A stretch of 64,000 bases of DNA. Source: Marinomonas sp. UCMA 3892. Lineage in GTDB: Bacteria; Pseudomonadota; Gammaproteobacteria; Pseudomonadales; Marinomonadaceae. A program made the position numbers and the translations under genes. The notes beneath the pieces are model-generated. The model saw only the letters and a list, made by a program, of their open reading frames with translations. It was not told where the DNA came from and searched no databases. The stretch covers positions 1 through 64,000 of the forward strand of contig NZ_PTXN01000010.1 of NCBI RefSeq assembly GCF_012726345.1. Reading direction: 5' to 3'. This document shows, piece by piece, positions 37,140 to 46,539 of the stretch. Positions within the stretch are counted from its first letter, which is position 1, and every line of letters starts with the position of its first letter.

Positions 37140-38017
37140 ACTAATAAAACTCCAGCTTCTATCATGGCTTGTCGTACGGCTGAATGATACTGTTCAGAAA
37201 GGGGGGTAAGCGGCAATCGAATTCCTTCTTCACATAGTCCTAGTTGGCTACAAGCCCATTTGACAGGAATAGGATTAGATTCTAAAAATAAATTTTTATG
37301 AAGCGAAGAAATCGTTGTATCAATTGAATGTGCTTGATCTGCTTGTCCAGCTAATGCTAATTCAGCTGCTTGGGCAACGGCTTTAGGCGCTACATTTGCC
37401 GTAACGGAAATATTACCTTTACCACCCAAAAGCATCAATGAAACTGCTGTTGGATCATCTCCAGAGTATACAGCAAAACTTTCTGGTAAGGCTTTAATTA
37501 ATGCCTCCCCACGTTCTAAATTACCAGTGGCGTCTTTTATACCAACAATATTCTTAACCGAAGCTAAACGCACAACGGTATCATTTTGCATATCGCAAGC
37601 AGTACGACCTGGTACGTTATATAGAATTTGAGGAATATCAACTGCATCTGCTATCGCTTTAAAATGCTGATACAAACCTTCTTGTGTTGGTTTGTTGTAA
37701 TAAGGAGTAACAAGTAAGCAGGCATCTGCGCCAGCTTCTTTAGCACTACGAGTAAGGTCGATGGCTTCATGTGTTGCGTTTGCACCAGTGCCAGCAATAA
37801 CAGGAACACGGCCATTAACCGTATTAACAACCTGACGAATTACATTAGCATGTTCTACCGGTGTAAGAGTGGAAGATTCACCCGTGGTCCCTACAGCTAC
37901 GATTCCGTGAGTACCCTCGTTAATGTGAAACTCTATTAGATCATCTAATTTTTTAGTATCTACAGCGCCATCTGGTGACATAGGTGTAATAAGCGCAACT
38001 AAACTACCTGTGATCAT
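37136..38017 (-). CDS. dapA: 4-hydroxy-tetrahydrodipicolinate synthase
   Basis: First committed enzyme of lysine/diaminopimelate synthesis, condensing pyruvate and aspartate semialdehyde. The Schiff-base lysine is K161 in VGIKDATGN, catalytic Tyr133 is in ILYNVPGRT, and the T44-T45 pair is in AVGTTGESS. Length 293. GGAGA precedes the ATG by 6 bases. It is the first gene of dapA-bamC-purC. Confidence 0.96.
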   Translation of the reverse strand: MITGSLVALITPMSPDGAVDTKKLDDLIEFHINEGTHGIVAVGTTGESSTLTPVEHANVIRQVVNTVNGRVPVIAGTGANATHEAIDLTRSAKEAGADACLLVTPYYNKPTQEGLYQHFKAIADAVDIPQILYNVPGRTACDMQNDTVVRLASVKNIVGIKDATGNLERGEALIKALPESFAVYSGDDPTAVSLMLLGGKGNISVTANVAPKAVAQAAELALAGQADQAHSIDTTISSLHKNLFLESNPIPVKWACSQLGLCEEGIRLPLTPLSEQYHSAVRQAMIEAGVLLV

Positions 38018-38233
38018 TTCGAGTCTCCGATAAAATTATAAGCGCGCCTATAGTAACGTCCAGACTCTGGTTTAACAATAATTGACAGACGTAAAGCCGG
38101 AGTAAATTAACAAGTAACGCCATTCAGGGGGATTTTTCACTTGGGTCTTGCTAAGCTACTGGCTGTGAAACAAATACTAATTATAGGCAAACTATTTTTC
38201 TTTAAATATTTCGTTGAACAGTAGAGAAACTTT
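38018..38233. other. 216-bp divergent intergenic region, dapA / bcp
   Basis: No gene is supported. It must contain both promoters. I saw no strong palindrome or riboswitch-like fold by eye, and no lysine riboswitch. Confidence 0.4.
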
Positions 38234-38683
38234 ATGACAATCGAAATCGGACAAACTGCACCAGATTTTAACGCAAAAGACCAGAATGGCGACACCATTA
38301 CACTCAGCCAATTTAAAGGCAAAAAAGTCGTCTTATATTTTTACCCTAGAGACTCAACTCCCGGTTGTACAGCTCAAGCTTGTGACTTGCGTGACAACTA
38401 TCAAGCATTACTAGATCAAGGCTTTGTCGTGCTTGGAATCAGCACGGACACTGAGAAAAAACACCAAAACTTTATCGCAAAATATGATCTGCCTTTTCCA
38501 CTGATCGCAGATACTGAAAAAGAAGTACATGAATTGTATGGCACTTGGCAACTGAAGAAATTCATGGGCCGTGAGTCAATGGGCACAGTAAGAACGACTT
38601 TTATCATTGATGAAAATGGCGTAATTTCAGACATTATTAGCAAGGTCAAAACCAAAGCCCATGCTGAGCAAATCTTGAAATAA
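38234..38683 (+). CDS. bcp: Thiol peroxidase, AhpC/PrxQ type (Bcp)
   Basis: A 149-residue peroxiredoxin of the BCP/PrxQ group that reduces peroxides using thioredoxin. The peroxidatic cysteine is C45 in STPGCTAQAC, and the second cysteine C50, five residues later, is the resolving cysteine of atypical two-Cys enzymes. The PRDSTPGCT motif and the FIIDENGVI strand are standard. It stands alone, divergent from dapA, followed by a terminator. Confidence 0.93.
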   Translation: MTIEIGQTAPDFNAKDQNGDTITLSQFKGKKVVLYFYPRDSTPGCTAQACDLRDNYQALLDQGFVVLGISTDTEKKHQNFIAKYDLPFPLIADTEKEVHELYGTWQLKKFMGRESMGTVRTTFIIDENGVISDIISKVKTKAHAEQILK

Positions 38684-38693
38684 GCAGAACAAA

Positions 38694-38724
38694 AAAGGGT
38701 GCGATAATTTCGCGCCCTTTCTTT
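38694..38724. terminator. Bidirectional terminator after bcp
   Basis: Arms AAAGGGTGCGA (38694-38704) and TCGCGCCCTTT (38710-38720) pair with one G-T wobble around a short loop, followed by CTTT on the plus strand and an A-run on the left. Confidence 0.78.
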
Positions 38725-38740
38725 ATTTTGCTACTAAAGC

Positions 38741-39721
38741 TCAAATACCTCCGCGAATATACTCTCTCACTTCTTCCCGATAAAAATCTGCCAGTAATGT
38801 ATGTAGTTCTTTACTTAAAGGCGGCAGAGACGATACGGCCGCATTGCGTACCACTTGGGAAGATCGACTAGCACCAGCAATAATACTTGAAACTTGAGGC
38901 TGATCTAAAATCCAGCGTAAAGATACATCCAATATATTATGCCCTTCTGGAAGTTTTCCCTTTAACGCTTCAACTAACTCAATACCTTTTTCAAAGGGTA
39001 TACCATTAAAGGTTTCTCCAACATGAAATGCAGCACCATCTTTATTGTATGAACGATGATCGCGCTCACTAAAGGCATGATTAAGATTCATCTTTCCTGA
39101 CAGCAAACCACTTGCTAATGGCAGGCGCACTATGATACCCACGCCATTTTTTTCAGCTAGCGGCAATAGTGATTCTGTCGCATCCTGACGAAATACATTG
39201 AACAATATCTGCAAGCTGGCTAGCTCCGTATGACCACAACAAAACATCGCTTCATCCAACACTTCCACACTGGCACCAAAATGTTTAATGACACCTTCTG
39301 TTTTTAGATCTTCCATCCAGGCCAATATATCGCCTGAAAACAGTACTTCGCGAGGAACACAATGCAATTGAGCAAGGTCGATAGACTCAACACCTAAACG
39401 CTGAGCGGAAGCCTGCAAACTTTTCTTCACTGCCGCTTTACTGTAACCATTAGGATAAAGCTCAGCGCTCCTACCTACTTTGGTCGCTATAACAGGTGAT
39501 TTTTTCAACGACTTACGCCATTGCCCTATTCGCTGCTCACTTAGACCACCACCGTAAACATCCGCCGTATCATAGAAGCGAATGCCTTCATCCACTGCTG
39601 TTTGCAGTATTGCTATCGCTTCGTTATCTTCCACCGGGCCAAAATCATTACCAAGTTGCCAGCAACCCAAGCCAATTTCCGACACCTCAAATCCTGTTTT
39701 CCCTAATGTTCTGGTTTTCAT
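38741..39721 (-). CDS. Aldo/keto reductase
   Basis: NAD(P)H-dependent reductase of the AKR fold, 326 residues. The conserved tetrad is visible: Asp and Tyr in YDTADVYGGG, Lys in VIATKVGR, and His in LAQLHCV. The C-terminal nucleotide-binding segment is SIIAGASRSSQV. I chose ATG at 39721 because GGGAG lies 6 bases upstream; a longer frame would start at 39733. The adjacent, divergent LysR regulator probably controls it. The substrate is unknown. Confidence 0.88.
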   Translation of the reverse strand: MKTRTLGKTGFEVSEIGLGCWQLGNDFGPVEDNEAIAILQTAVDEGIRFYDTADVYGGGLSEQRIGQWRKSLKKSPVIATKVGRSAELYPNGYSKAAVKKSLQASAQRLGVESIDLAQLHCVPREVLFSGDILAWMEDLKTEGVIKHFGASVEVLDEAMFCCGHTELASLQILFNVFRQDATESLLPLAEKNGVGIIVRLPLASGLLSGKMNLNHAFSERDHRSYNKDGAAFHVGETFNGIPFEKGIELVEALKGKLPEGHNILDVSLRWILDQPQVSSIIAGASRSSQVVRNAAVSSLPPLSKELHTLLADFYREEVREYIRGGI

Positions 39722-39740
39722 ACACGCTCCCATAAACGAA

Positions 39741-39761
39741 TTAATGATTAATGATTAATGA
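39741..39761. repeat. Three tandem copies of TTAATGA upstream of the aldo/keto reductase
   Basis: TTAATGA is repeated head-to-tail at 39741-39747, 39748-39754 and 39755-39761, starting 20 bp upstream of the reductase ATG. It lies in the divergent control region shared with the LysR gene. Confidence 0.8.
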
Positions 39762-39835
39762 CACTACTATACGAGGGTTTTAACTGTTTATAATTATCGA
39801 TATATTGAATTTATTGTTTAACAGGGCTTAACAAT

Positions 39836-40732
39836 ATGAGCACTTCTTTTCCAGAAGGCATAAGAGAATTTTTAGCAGTAGTTGAAGCGCACAGTTTTTC
39901 AAAAGCCGCTGAGCAGCTCAATATTTCTCGCGCTAGAGTGTCACAAATCATCAGCCGTTTAGAAAAAGATTTAGGCGTCCAGTTACTCTATCGATCAACC
40001 CGCTCTCTTTCGCTGTCCCCTGCAGGAGAAACTTTTTATCAGCTTGCACGCCAAGGAGTGGATCAACTTGAGCATGCGGTTCTGTCAGCTCAAAACGCTC
40101 ATTCAAGCATTGGAGGTCAAATCAGAATCAATTCCGTTGGCGGTTTATTTGGCGAAGAGATACTTGCACCGATTTTGATTCGATTTATGAATGAAAACCC
40201 TAAAGTAGAAATAGAACTTAGCTTTTCGAGCACGAGGGAAGATTTAATTGAGTCGCAATACGATCTTGTGGTCAGAATGGGCACACTTTCTAATTCAAAT
40301 TTAATTGGACGAAAACTAACGAGTTACACCAACTACTTAGTTGCTAATCCTACTTATTTTGATAGCATGCCGAAACTAAACAGTCCGAAAGATTTGCTTG
40401 ATCACACGCTAATCAACGGCTCAGTAAAAAGATGGTCTTTTACACACATTAGTAGCAAAGAGAAGTATGAGCTTCCGGTGCAAGGTAAACTAAAATGCTC
40501 CAACGGACATGTCGTAAAGTTGGCAACGCTGGAAGGAACAGGCATCTCTAGACAACCTTCCTATTATGTAAAACAAGACATTCAATCGGGTCGACTGATA
40601 GTGCTACTGCCAGACTGGCAATTACCGAACTCTGATGTCACTTTACTTTATCCTCAATCAAGAAATATCAGCCTTAGGGTAAAAGCCTTAGTGCACTACC
40701 TTATGGAAGCCTTTAATATTAAGGCTGAATAA
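39836..40732 (+). CDS. LysR family transcriptional regulator
   Basis: A 298-residue LysR regulator. The winged helix-turn-helix is at about 1-65 (SFSKAAEQLNISRARVSQII), followed by an effector-binding domain of two periplasmic-binding-protein-like lobes (about 90-290). The sequence ...GRKLTSYTNYLVANPTYF and the short C-terminus resemble the subgroup that usually regulates neighbouring oxidoreductases. It is divergent from the aldo/keto reductase, its likely target, and 90 bp before the AEC transporter. Confidence 0.92.
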   Translation: MSTSFPEGIREFLAVVEAHSFSKAAEQLNISRARVSQIISRLEKDLGVQLLYRSTRSLSLSPAGETFYQLARQGVDQLEHAVLSAQNAHSSIGGQIRINSVGGLFGEEILAPILIRFMNENPKVEIELSFSSTREDLIESQYDLVVRMGTLSNSNLIGRKLTSYTNYLVANPTYFDSMPKLNSPKDLLDHTLINGSVKRWSFTHISSKEKYELPVQGKLKCSNGHVVKLATLEGTGISRQPSYYVKQDIQSGRLIVLLPDWQLPNSDVTLLYPQSRNISLRVKALVHYLMEAFNIKAE

Positions 40733-40822
40733 TTCCCATAAAAACTTTTGCACGGCGACTGCACTTACCTATCCTCTGTGCAAAGATCTCCCATAGATAA
40801 CAATATCTCACTAAGGATCTCT

Positions 40823-41707
40823 ATGCTTTCGGCATTGACTAACTCATTGGCTCCAATCTTATTGCTTATTTGCTTGGGTTTTTTTCTTGGTAAAAAGACA
40901 GACTATTTAGAAAACCCATCACTGGCCGCACTGGTTTCAAACTTGGGTTTGCCAGCTTTGCTACTTTATTCTGTTTTATCGATGCAGATGCAAATTTTCA
41001 GCATGCTCAAAATTATCGCAGCGACAGCTCTAGTATTAGTTTTGATGTCGCTCATGTCATTTGTTTTTCTCAAAGCACTCAAGTTGCCTACACGCTTTTA
41101 TCTACCGCCGTTAGTCAATCCTAATACCGGTAATCTCGGTATCCCTGTTGCCTACGCATTATTTGGTGCCGAAGGTATGGCCATCGCGGTTGTAATTTCG
41201 TCTGTGGTACAGATTAGTCATTTCACCTTAGGCGTTGGCTTTATGTCCGGAACCTACCATCCCAAGCAACTGTTAAAAAATGGTCCCGTTATTGCCCTAG
41301 TGGTTGGCGCCCTTTTCCTAAGTTTTAACATTAGCTTACCCGCGCCCTTGATGAACACTCTGAACATGCTCAGCCATATAACATTGCCTATAATGCTAAT
41401 GTTGCTTGGTAATTCCATTAGTGGTTTATCTGTAAAAGAAAGCAGCAAAATTGGTCGCGCTTCTCTCTTATCACTATTTCGCCCAGTAATAGGTGCTCTC
41501 TGTGCATGCTTGGTGGTCTATTTCTTTCCACTTAACCATTTGGAAGGCTCTGTATTGATAGTACTTAGCACCATGCCTGTCGCAGTCATTAGCTATATGC
41601 TAGCAAGCAAATATAAGGGACCAGTTGATGAAATCGCTCTTATGATTCTTTTATCTCTACCTCTTTCACTTTGCGCTGTTGGCTTATTGTGGTGGTTGTA
41701 TCTTTGA
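40823..41707 (+). CDS. AEC (auxin efflux carrier) family transporter
   Basis: A 294-residue membrane protein with about ten helices. The NPNTGNLGIPVAYALFG segment in the middle is the characteristic bile-acid/auxin-carrier crossover motif, and PALLLYSVLSM is in helix 2. I chose the ATG at 40823 because AAGGA lies 6 bases upstream and membrane helix 1 begins at once; an open frame reaching back to 40748 adds a non-membrane tail with no ribosome site. Transport substrate is unknown; bacterial AEC proteins export small organic acids or amino acids. Confidence 0.85.
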   Translation: MLSALTNSLAPILLLICLGFFLGKKTDYLENPSLAALVSNLGLPALLLYSVLSMQMQIFSMLKIIAATALVLVLMSLMSFVFLKALKLPTRFYLPPLVNPNTGNLGIPVAYALFGAEGMAIAVVISSVVQISHFTLGVGFMSGTYHPKQLLKNGPVIALVVGALFLSFNISLPAPLMNTLNMLSHITLPIMLMLLGNSISGLSVKESSKIGRASLLSLFRPVIGALCACLVVYFFPLNHLEGSVLIVLSTMPVAVISYMLASKYKGPVDEIALMILLSLPLSLCAVGLLWWLYL

Positions 41708-41735
41708 GTAGTCTTAAATAATCAATTTTCGAAAA

Positions 41736-41768
41736 AAAACCGCATAATTTTTTAAATTATGCGGTTTT
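41736..41768. terminator. Bidirectional terminator between AEC transporter and queF
   Basis: Fifteen-base arms AAAACCGCATAATTT (41736-41750) and AAATTATGCGGTTTT (41754-41768) pair perfectly around a three-base loop, with A/T tracts on both sides. Confidence 0.88.
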
Positions 41769-41789
41769 CGTTTTAAAGCTAAGTAAAAG

Positions 41790-42605
41790 CTACTGACGCG
41801 TTAAACGATCATTCCCCAACACCAATGGTGCTGTTGAACGATATGGATTGATATCCAATCCTCCGCGCCTTACATAACGTGCATAGACAGTTAAACTCTC
41901 CGGCTTACACTGACGCATGATATCAATAAAAATCCGCTCAACGCATTGCTCATGAAAGTCGGTATGCTCACGGAATGAAATAACATACTTCAGCAAGCTT
42001 TCGTGGTGAATCTTAGGGCCTTTATAATCAATAAAAACCGAACCCCAATCTGGTTGATTGGTCACAGGGCAATTTGATTTTAAAAGATGGCTAACCAATC
42101 GCTCTTCAACCACCCCCATTGTCTCATCAGTCTCTAATAAGCCTGCATTTGGGTGGTATTCTGATACATCTACATCCAGTTCATCGATGCAATAATCAGG
42201 CGTCAGTACTACCAACGATGCCATTGAATCAACATCGCGAATAATAACTGTCACTTTAGCTCCAGCGGCCCGCGAAAGATCTTTCTCAAGTATGGCTTGG
42301 ACTTCTTCAGCTGAGTCATACCGCATTTGATTCAATGAATTCAAATACAATTTAAACGATTTTGATTCAATAATATTTGGCGAATCACAAGGTAAACGAA
42401 ATTCAGCCAAGGCAACAATTGGCTTTCCTTTCAAATTTAACCATGACAGTTCATAAGCATTCCAAACATCTTCACCAAAAAACGGCAGACGCTCAGACTC
42501 AATGGCCATTTCAGTCCATTTATCAACTCTTGCAATGGGGTAAAGCAACCCTGCATCGTACTCAGAAACATATTCTGTTTGCTGACCTAAGGGTAAAAAG
42601 CCCAT
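41790..42605 (-). CDS. queF: NADPH-dependent 7-cyano-7-deazaguanine reductase
   Basis: Reduces preQ0 to preQ1 in queuosine tRNA-modification synthesis. The nucleophile C179 is in SNCPVTNQPDWGS, the catalytic D186 is in QPDW, and the QueF motif is NIIESKSFKLYLNS (about 77-90). Its 271 residues and the duplicated T-fold place it in the YqcD-like long form (as in E. coli QueF, 282). It lies 11 bp after the ABC-2 permease gene, so the three genes probably form one transcript. No preQ1 riboswitch could be placed in such a short gap. Confidence 0.94.
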   Translation of the reverse strand: MGFLPLGQQTEYVSEYDAGLLYPIARVDKWTEMAIESERLPFFGEDVWNAYELSWLNLKGKPIVALAEFRLPCDSPNIIESKSFKLYLNSLNQMRYDSAEEVQAILEKDLSRAAGAKVTVIIRDVDSMASLVVLTPDYCIDELDVDVSEYHPNAGLLETDETMGVVEERLVSHLLKSNCPVTNQPDWGSVFIDYKGPKIHHESLLKYVISFREHTDFHEQCVERIFIDIMRQCKPESLTVYARYVRRGGLDINPYRSTAPLVLGNDRLTRQ

Positions 42606-42616
42606 ATAACACTACC

Positions 42617-43390
42617 TCAACTTCTAATACCTTTGCCCTGATTGAGCAAACGTAGACCGAATCCAAACAACACCACAATAAATACGCAAACAATGACAAG
42701 TGCCCAATATACGTTGATATCTGAAACACCTAAAATACCGTAACGAAATGCATTAACCATATAAAGAACTGGGTTTAATAGCGAAACGGATTGCCAGAAA
42801 TCAGGCAGTAAATCGATAGAATAAAAAACACCACCCAAATAGGTAAGCGGCGTTAAAATAAAAGTCGGGACAATAGAAACGTCATCAAAACTTCTTGCGT
42901 AAATTGCATTAACAAAACCACCCAGAGAAAACATAATAGCAGTCAAGCACACTACAAGAATCGTTAGGAATAAGCTTTCTAACGCCAAATGAGTAAAAAA
43001 CAGCGACAGTACAGTAACAATCAAGCCAACACACAAACCACGAGCCACCCCGCCAAGAGTGTACCCCATTAGAATCACCCAATTTGGTGTAGGTGAAACC
43101 AATAACTCTTGCACACTATGTTGAAACTTCGCAGAAAAAAACGACGAAGACACATTTGAGTAGGAGTTAGTAATAACAGACATCATGATTAAGCCTGGCA
43201 CAATGTATTGCATATAACTGAAGCCACCCATTTCCCCTATTCGATCACCGATTAAGTTTCCAAAAATAGCAAAATATAATGTCATCGTAATGGCTGGTGG
43301 CAATAATGTTTGTGGCCAAATACGAGTAAATCGACGAATTTCTCTAACCAAAATCGTATAAAATGCGACCCAAATTTCCGAATTTTTCAT
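42617..43390 (-). CDS. yadH: ABC-2 type transporter permease (YadH-like)
   Basis: A 257-residue permease with six membrane helices and the ABC-2 signature region (FLTPLTYLGGVFYSIDLLPD). The IVPGLIMMSVITNSY and VQELLVSPTPNWVI segments match E. coli YadH. It pairs with the ATPase gene 4 bp upstream. Cargo is unknown. Confidence 0.88.
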   Translation of the reverse strand: MKNSEIWVAFYTILVREIRRFTRIWPQTLLPPAITMTLYFAIFGNLIGDRIGEMGGFSYMQYIVPGLIMMSVITNSYSNVSSSFFSAKFQHSVQELLVSPTPNWVILMGYTLGGVARGLCVGLIVTVLSLFFTHLALESLFLTILVVCLTAIMFSLGGFVNAIYARSFDDVSIVPTFILTPLTYLGGVFYSIDLLPDFWQSVSLLNPVLYMVNAFRYGILGVSDINVYWALVIVCVFIVVLFGFGLRLLNQGKGIRS

Positions 43391-43394
43391 CTAT

Positions 43395-44309
43395 CTAGCC
43401 TTTAATTAATTTTACGAAGAGCTCTTCAAGTCGATTAGACTTGTTACGCATACTCACGACGTTAACGGAAATTGCATCAAGCGCTTGAAAAATAGCATTG
43501 ATAGACTGCCCTTTAATCACTTCAACTTCGATCGTACTCGCATCTTTACTCATTACCACACTGAAGCCAGGCAAAGCCCAGCCATTAGGCAGACTAGTAT
43601 CTAAATCCAAAATAAAGGTTTCTTGATTAAGTGTTTTCAACAAAGCCTTCACACTGGTATTTTCAACAATCTCCCCCGCATTAATAATGGCAATATTGCG
43701 ACATAACTGTTCTGCTTCTTCCAAATAATGCGTGGTTAAGATAATTGTCGTGCCTTGCTCATTAAGTTTTTTAATGAATTCCCACATTGAACGACGAAGC
43801 TCAATATCAACCCCTGCAGTGGGCTCATCTAGAATAAGCACTTCAGGCTCATGAATTAACGCCCTCGCTATCATCAGACGACGTTTCATACCGCCAGATA
43901 ACATTCTAGATTGATCGTTTCTTTTATCCCAAAGATCCAAATGCTTCAAATATTTTTCCGCTCGCTCTTCTGCTACAGAACGACTAATGCCATAAAAGCC
44001 CGCCTGAGTTACCACCACATTAAAGACGGTTTCAAAAACGTTAAAATTAAACTCTTGAGGTACAACACCTAAATATTTTTTAGCTTTAGCAAAATCCTTA
44101 TCAATATTTGTACCAAAAATGGAAACATTGCCCGATGTTTTATTTACTAACGAGCATAAAATACCGATTGTCGTAGATTTGCCCGCTCCATTTGGGCCGA
44201 GTAACGCAAAGAAATCTCCTTTTTCAACTTTTAAATCGATACCTTTTAGTGCTTCAAAGCCGCTATCATAGCGCTTTTTAAGGTCACTAATTTCGATTGC
44301 ATATGTCAT
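43395..44309 (-). CDS. yadG: ABC transporter ATP-binding protein (YadG-like)
   Basis: A 304-residue ATPase. Walker A is GPNGAGKST (about 38-46), the signature is LSGGMKRRLMIARAL, and Walker B is VLILDEPTAGVD. The C-terminal 80 residues form the short regulatory domain found in YadG. It forms an exporter with the adjacent permease. It is divergent from the PA2817-like gene. Confidence 0.9.
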   Translation of the reverse strand: MTYAIEISDLKKRYDSGFEALKGIDLKVEKGDFFALLGPNGAGKSTTIGILCSLVNKTSGNVSIFGTNIDKDFAKAKKYLGVVPQEFNFNVFETVFNVVVTQAGFYGISRSVAEERAEKYLKHLDLWDKRNDQSRMLSGGMKRRLMIARALIHEPEVLILDEPTAGVDIELRRSMWEFIKKLNEQGTTIILTTHYLEEAEQLCRNIAIINAGEIVENTSVKALLKTLNQETFILDLDTSLPNGWALPGFSVVMSKDASTIEVEVIKGQSINAIFQALDAISVNVVSMRNKSNRLEELFVKLIKG

Positions 44310-44370
44310 AATTGAAGTTCTCGTACGGCAGTAGCCGACTAAATAGTTACTTAATTAAATAGGGTTTTAC

Positions 44371-44778
44371 GTGGAATCACGCACACAATACATACTTGAC
44401 GCTTTTGCTGATTTACGTCAGCGCATCGCAGAACACACACCTTTTGATCAGCCAGAATTGGCAGAAGAAGAATTAGACTTCTTAGAAAAGTGGGACGACC
44501 TGATAAAAAATATTCAGGAAAATACCCATGATTATACTTTTGATGCCCAAGAAGTATTATCACGCTTCATACGATGCTACGCAAATCTAGTCCCACTAAT
44601 AAAGAGGGAGCTATTATGGTTTATCGGTGGCGAATGCCTGCATTTTCTAGGTGATGAGGAAATTGCTCTTTATCAACAGCTTGAAGACCGTTTATATGAG
44701 CTAGACAGTCAAAATAAAAGCTATGACATATCAAAAGAAATCAGTGCATTACGTGGCACATCAACTCAAATCCATTAA
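44371..44778 (+). CDS. PA2817-like conserved hypothetical protein
   Basis: A 135-residue acidic, all-helical protein with no recognised enzyme motif. The LIKRELLWFIGGECLHFLGDEEI core (about 87-109) resembles what I remember of Pseudomonas PA2817 family proteins. The start is GTG with only a weak GGG site. It is divergent from the YadG gene and is followed by a hairpin. Function unknown. Confidence 0.6.
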   Translation: MESRTQYILDAFADLRQRIAEHTPFDQPELAEEELDFLEKWDDLIKNIQENTHDYTFDAQEVLSRFIRCYANLVPLIKRELLWFIGGECLHFLGDEEIALYQQLEDRLYELDSQNKSYDISKEISALRGTSTQIH

Positions 44779-44791
44779 TAAAACGAGCTAC

Positions 44792-44824
44792 GGTGGGCAG
44801 ACTATCATCTGCCCACCAAGTTTT
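44792..44824. terminator. Hairpin terminator between convergent genes
   Basis: Arms GGTGGGCAG (44792-44800) and CTGCCCACC (44809-44817) enclose an eight-base loop, followed by AAGTTTTA on the plus strand. It sits between the PA2817-like gene and fabF. The T-run is short. Confidence 0.65.
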
Positions 44825-46067
44825 AAGAAGATATCTTCTTAAACACTAATGTTCCATTCGTACCACCAAAACCAAAAGAGTTATTTAAAACAACTTCTAT
44901 TTTACGTTTTTGTGGTGTTCCAGGCACATAATTTAAATCACAACCTTCTCCCGGCTCATCTAAATTAATAGTTGGTGGAGCAACCTGATCTCGAATAGCA
45001 AGGATCGAAAAAATCGATTCAACTGCTCCAGAAGCACCGAGCAAATGCCCTATCATCGATTTAGTCGAACTAATCGCAACATCTGATGCATCTTCACCCA
45101 TTAACACTTTTACCGCATTAGTTTCAGCCAAATCACCAGCTGGAGTCGATGTGCCATGAGCATTAATATAATCAATATCCAAAGGCGTAAGACGAGCATC
45201 TTTAAGTGCCGCCCTCATAGCTGAGGCTGCGCCTTCACCACTATCTGGCGGAGCTGTCATGTGATAAGCATCGTCACTCATACCAAAACCAGCCAATTCT
45301 GCATAAATTTTCGCGCCGCGTGCAACAGCATGTTCGTATTCTTCTAGCACTAAAATACCAGCTCCATCACCCATTACAAAACCATCACGGTCTTTATCCC
45401 ATGGACGACTCGCTGTTTTATGGTCATCATTGCGAGTAGACAAAGCTCTAGCTGCTCCAAAACCACCTATACCCAATGGAGTAATAGCCATTTCAGCACC
45501 ACCAGCAATCATCACATCAGCATCACCATAAGCTATCATGCGACCAGCCATACCAATATTATGCGTACCAGTAGTACATGCAGTAACAATAGAAATATTT
45601 GGGCCTTTAAAACCAAAACGAATCGCAACATGACCTGAAATCATATTAATAATCGCGCCTGGAACAAAAAAAGGAGAGATACGTTTGGGGCCTGACTCAT
45701 TCAACAGCTCAAGGTTCTTTTCAATCATTGGCAAACCACCAATACCAGAACCTATTGCGCAACCAACACGGCTTAAATCCGCTGTATCAGCATTAAGATT
45801 GGCATCATCCAAAGCCTGCACTGCAGCTGCGATACCATATTGAATGAAAAGATCCATTTTGCGAGCCTCTTTAACGCTCATATATTGAGTCGCATCAAAG
45901 CCATTTACTTGCGCTGCAAAACGAGTGGAAAACAAACTGGCGTCAAAAGAAGTGATCTCAGATACACCACTTTTTCCTTCCAAGATACTATCCCACGTAT
46001 CTTTCACATTATTGCCAAGGGGTGTCACCATTCCCATTCCTGTGACTACAACCCGACGACGAGACAT
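44823..46067 (-). CDS. fabF: Beta-ketoacyl-ACP synthase II
   Basis: Elongates acyl-ACP chains by condensation with malonyl-ACP. The active site shows Cys in [10 protein letters not shown] (about 164), His in [11 protein letters not shown] (about 304) and His in [10 protein letters not shown] (about 341). I chose ATG at 46067 ([12 protein letters not shown], 414 residues, GGAG upstream), because a longer frame to 46139 runs into the hairpin that follows acpP. It is the last gene of the fab cluster; pabC and mltG, which follow fabF in E. coli, are absent. Confidence 0.95.
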   Translation of the reverse strand: MSRRRVVVTGMGMVTPLGNNVKDTWDSILEGKSGVSEITSFDASLFSTRFAAQVNGFDATQYMSVKEARKMDLFIQYGIAAAVQALDDANLNADTADLSRVGCAIGSGIGGLPMIEKNLELLNESGPKRISPFFVPGAIINMISGHVAIRFGFKGPNISIVTACTTGTHNIGMAGRMIAYGDADVMIAGGAEMAITPLGIGGFGAARALSTRNDDHKTASRPWDKDRDGFVMGDGAGILVLEEYEHAVARGAKIYAELAGFGMSDDAYHMTAPPDSGEGAASAMRAALKDARLTPLDIDYINAHGTSTPAGDLAETNAVKVLMGEDASDVAISSTKSMIGHLLGASGAVESIFSILAIRDQVAPPTINLDEPGEGCDLNYVPGTPQKRKIEVVLNNSFGFGGTNGTLVFKKISS

Positions 46068-46115
46068 AAGATTTCTCCAGCAATTCGCCCTCAATTCTTT
46101 AAGAGCTATTAATAA

Positions 46116-46149
46116 GAAAAGCCGCTGTAACGAATACAAGCGGCTTTTC
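46116..46149 (-). terminator. Hairpin between acpP and fabF
   Basis: Arms GAAAAGCCGCT (46116-46126) and AGCGGCTTTTC (46139-46149) enclose a 12-base loop. On the minus strand, after acpP, it has T-rich sequence in its descending arm. It likely makes acpP a strongly expressed separate transcript, with partial readthrough to fabF. Confidence 0.7.
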
Positions 46150-46172
46150 GGAAAACTCAGTTCACCAATATC

Positions 46173-46406
46173 TTACAAGTTAGCGTTGATGTAGTCGTTC
46201 GCTGCTTGTACGGTAGTGATTTTTTCAGCTTCTTCATCAGGAATTTCAGTATCAAATTCCTCTTCAAGAGCCATTACTAGCTCAACTGTATCTAGGGAAT
46301 CTGCACCTAGGTCATCAACGAAAGATGCTGAAGCAACAACATCCTCTTCTTTAACGCCTAGTTGTTCACAAACGATTTTCTTAACGCGTTCTTCAATGCT
46401 ACTCAT
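46173..46406 (-). CDS. acpP: Acyl carrier protein
   Basis: A 77-residue acidic four-helix protein carrying growing fatty acids on phosphopantetheine. The attachment serine is S37 in [11 protein letters not shown]. It lies between fabG and fabF in the usual order. A 133-bp gap upstream contains a TATAAT-like minus-strand element (46449-46454), so it probably has its own promoter besides readthrough. Confidence 0.97.
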   Translation of the reverse strand: MSSIEERVKKIVCEQLGVKEEDVVASASFVDDLGADSLDTVELVMALEEEFDTEIPDEEAEKITTVQAANDYINANL

Positions 46407-46539
46407 TAGAAGTTCCTACTCTACTCATTAACAGCTCAGTGTGAGCATATTATAAAAATTCGATCACCAAGAAAGGTGTGATTCTCGACATGAACCGGAG
46501 ACGTATTTTCGTTGAATTAAACATAAAATTCAACTCAAA

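Noticed and set aside
42606..42616. Possible preQ1 riboswitch before queF
   Set aside because: Only 11 bp separate queF from the permease gene, not enough room for the aptamer.
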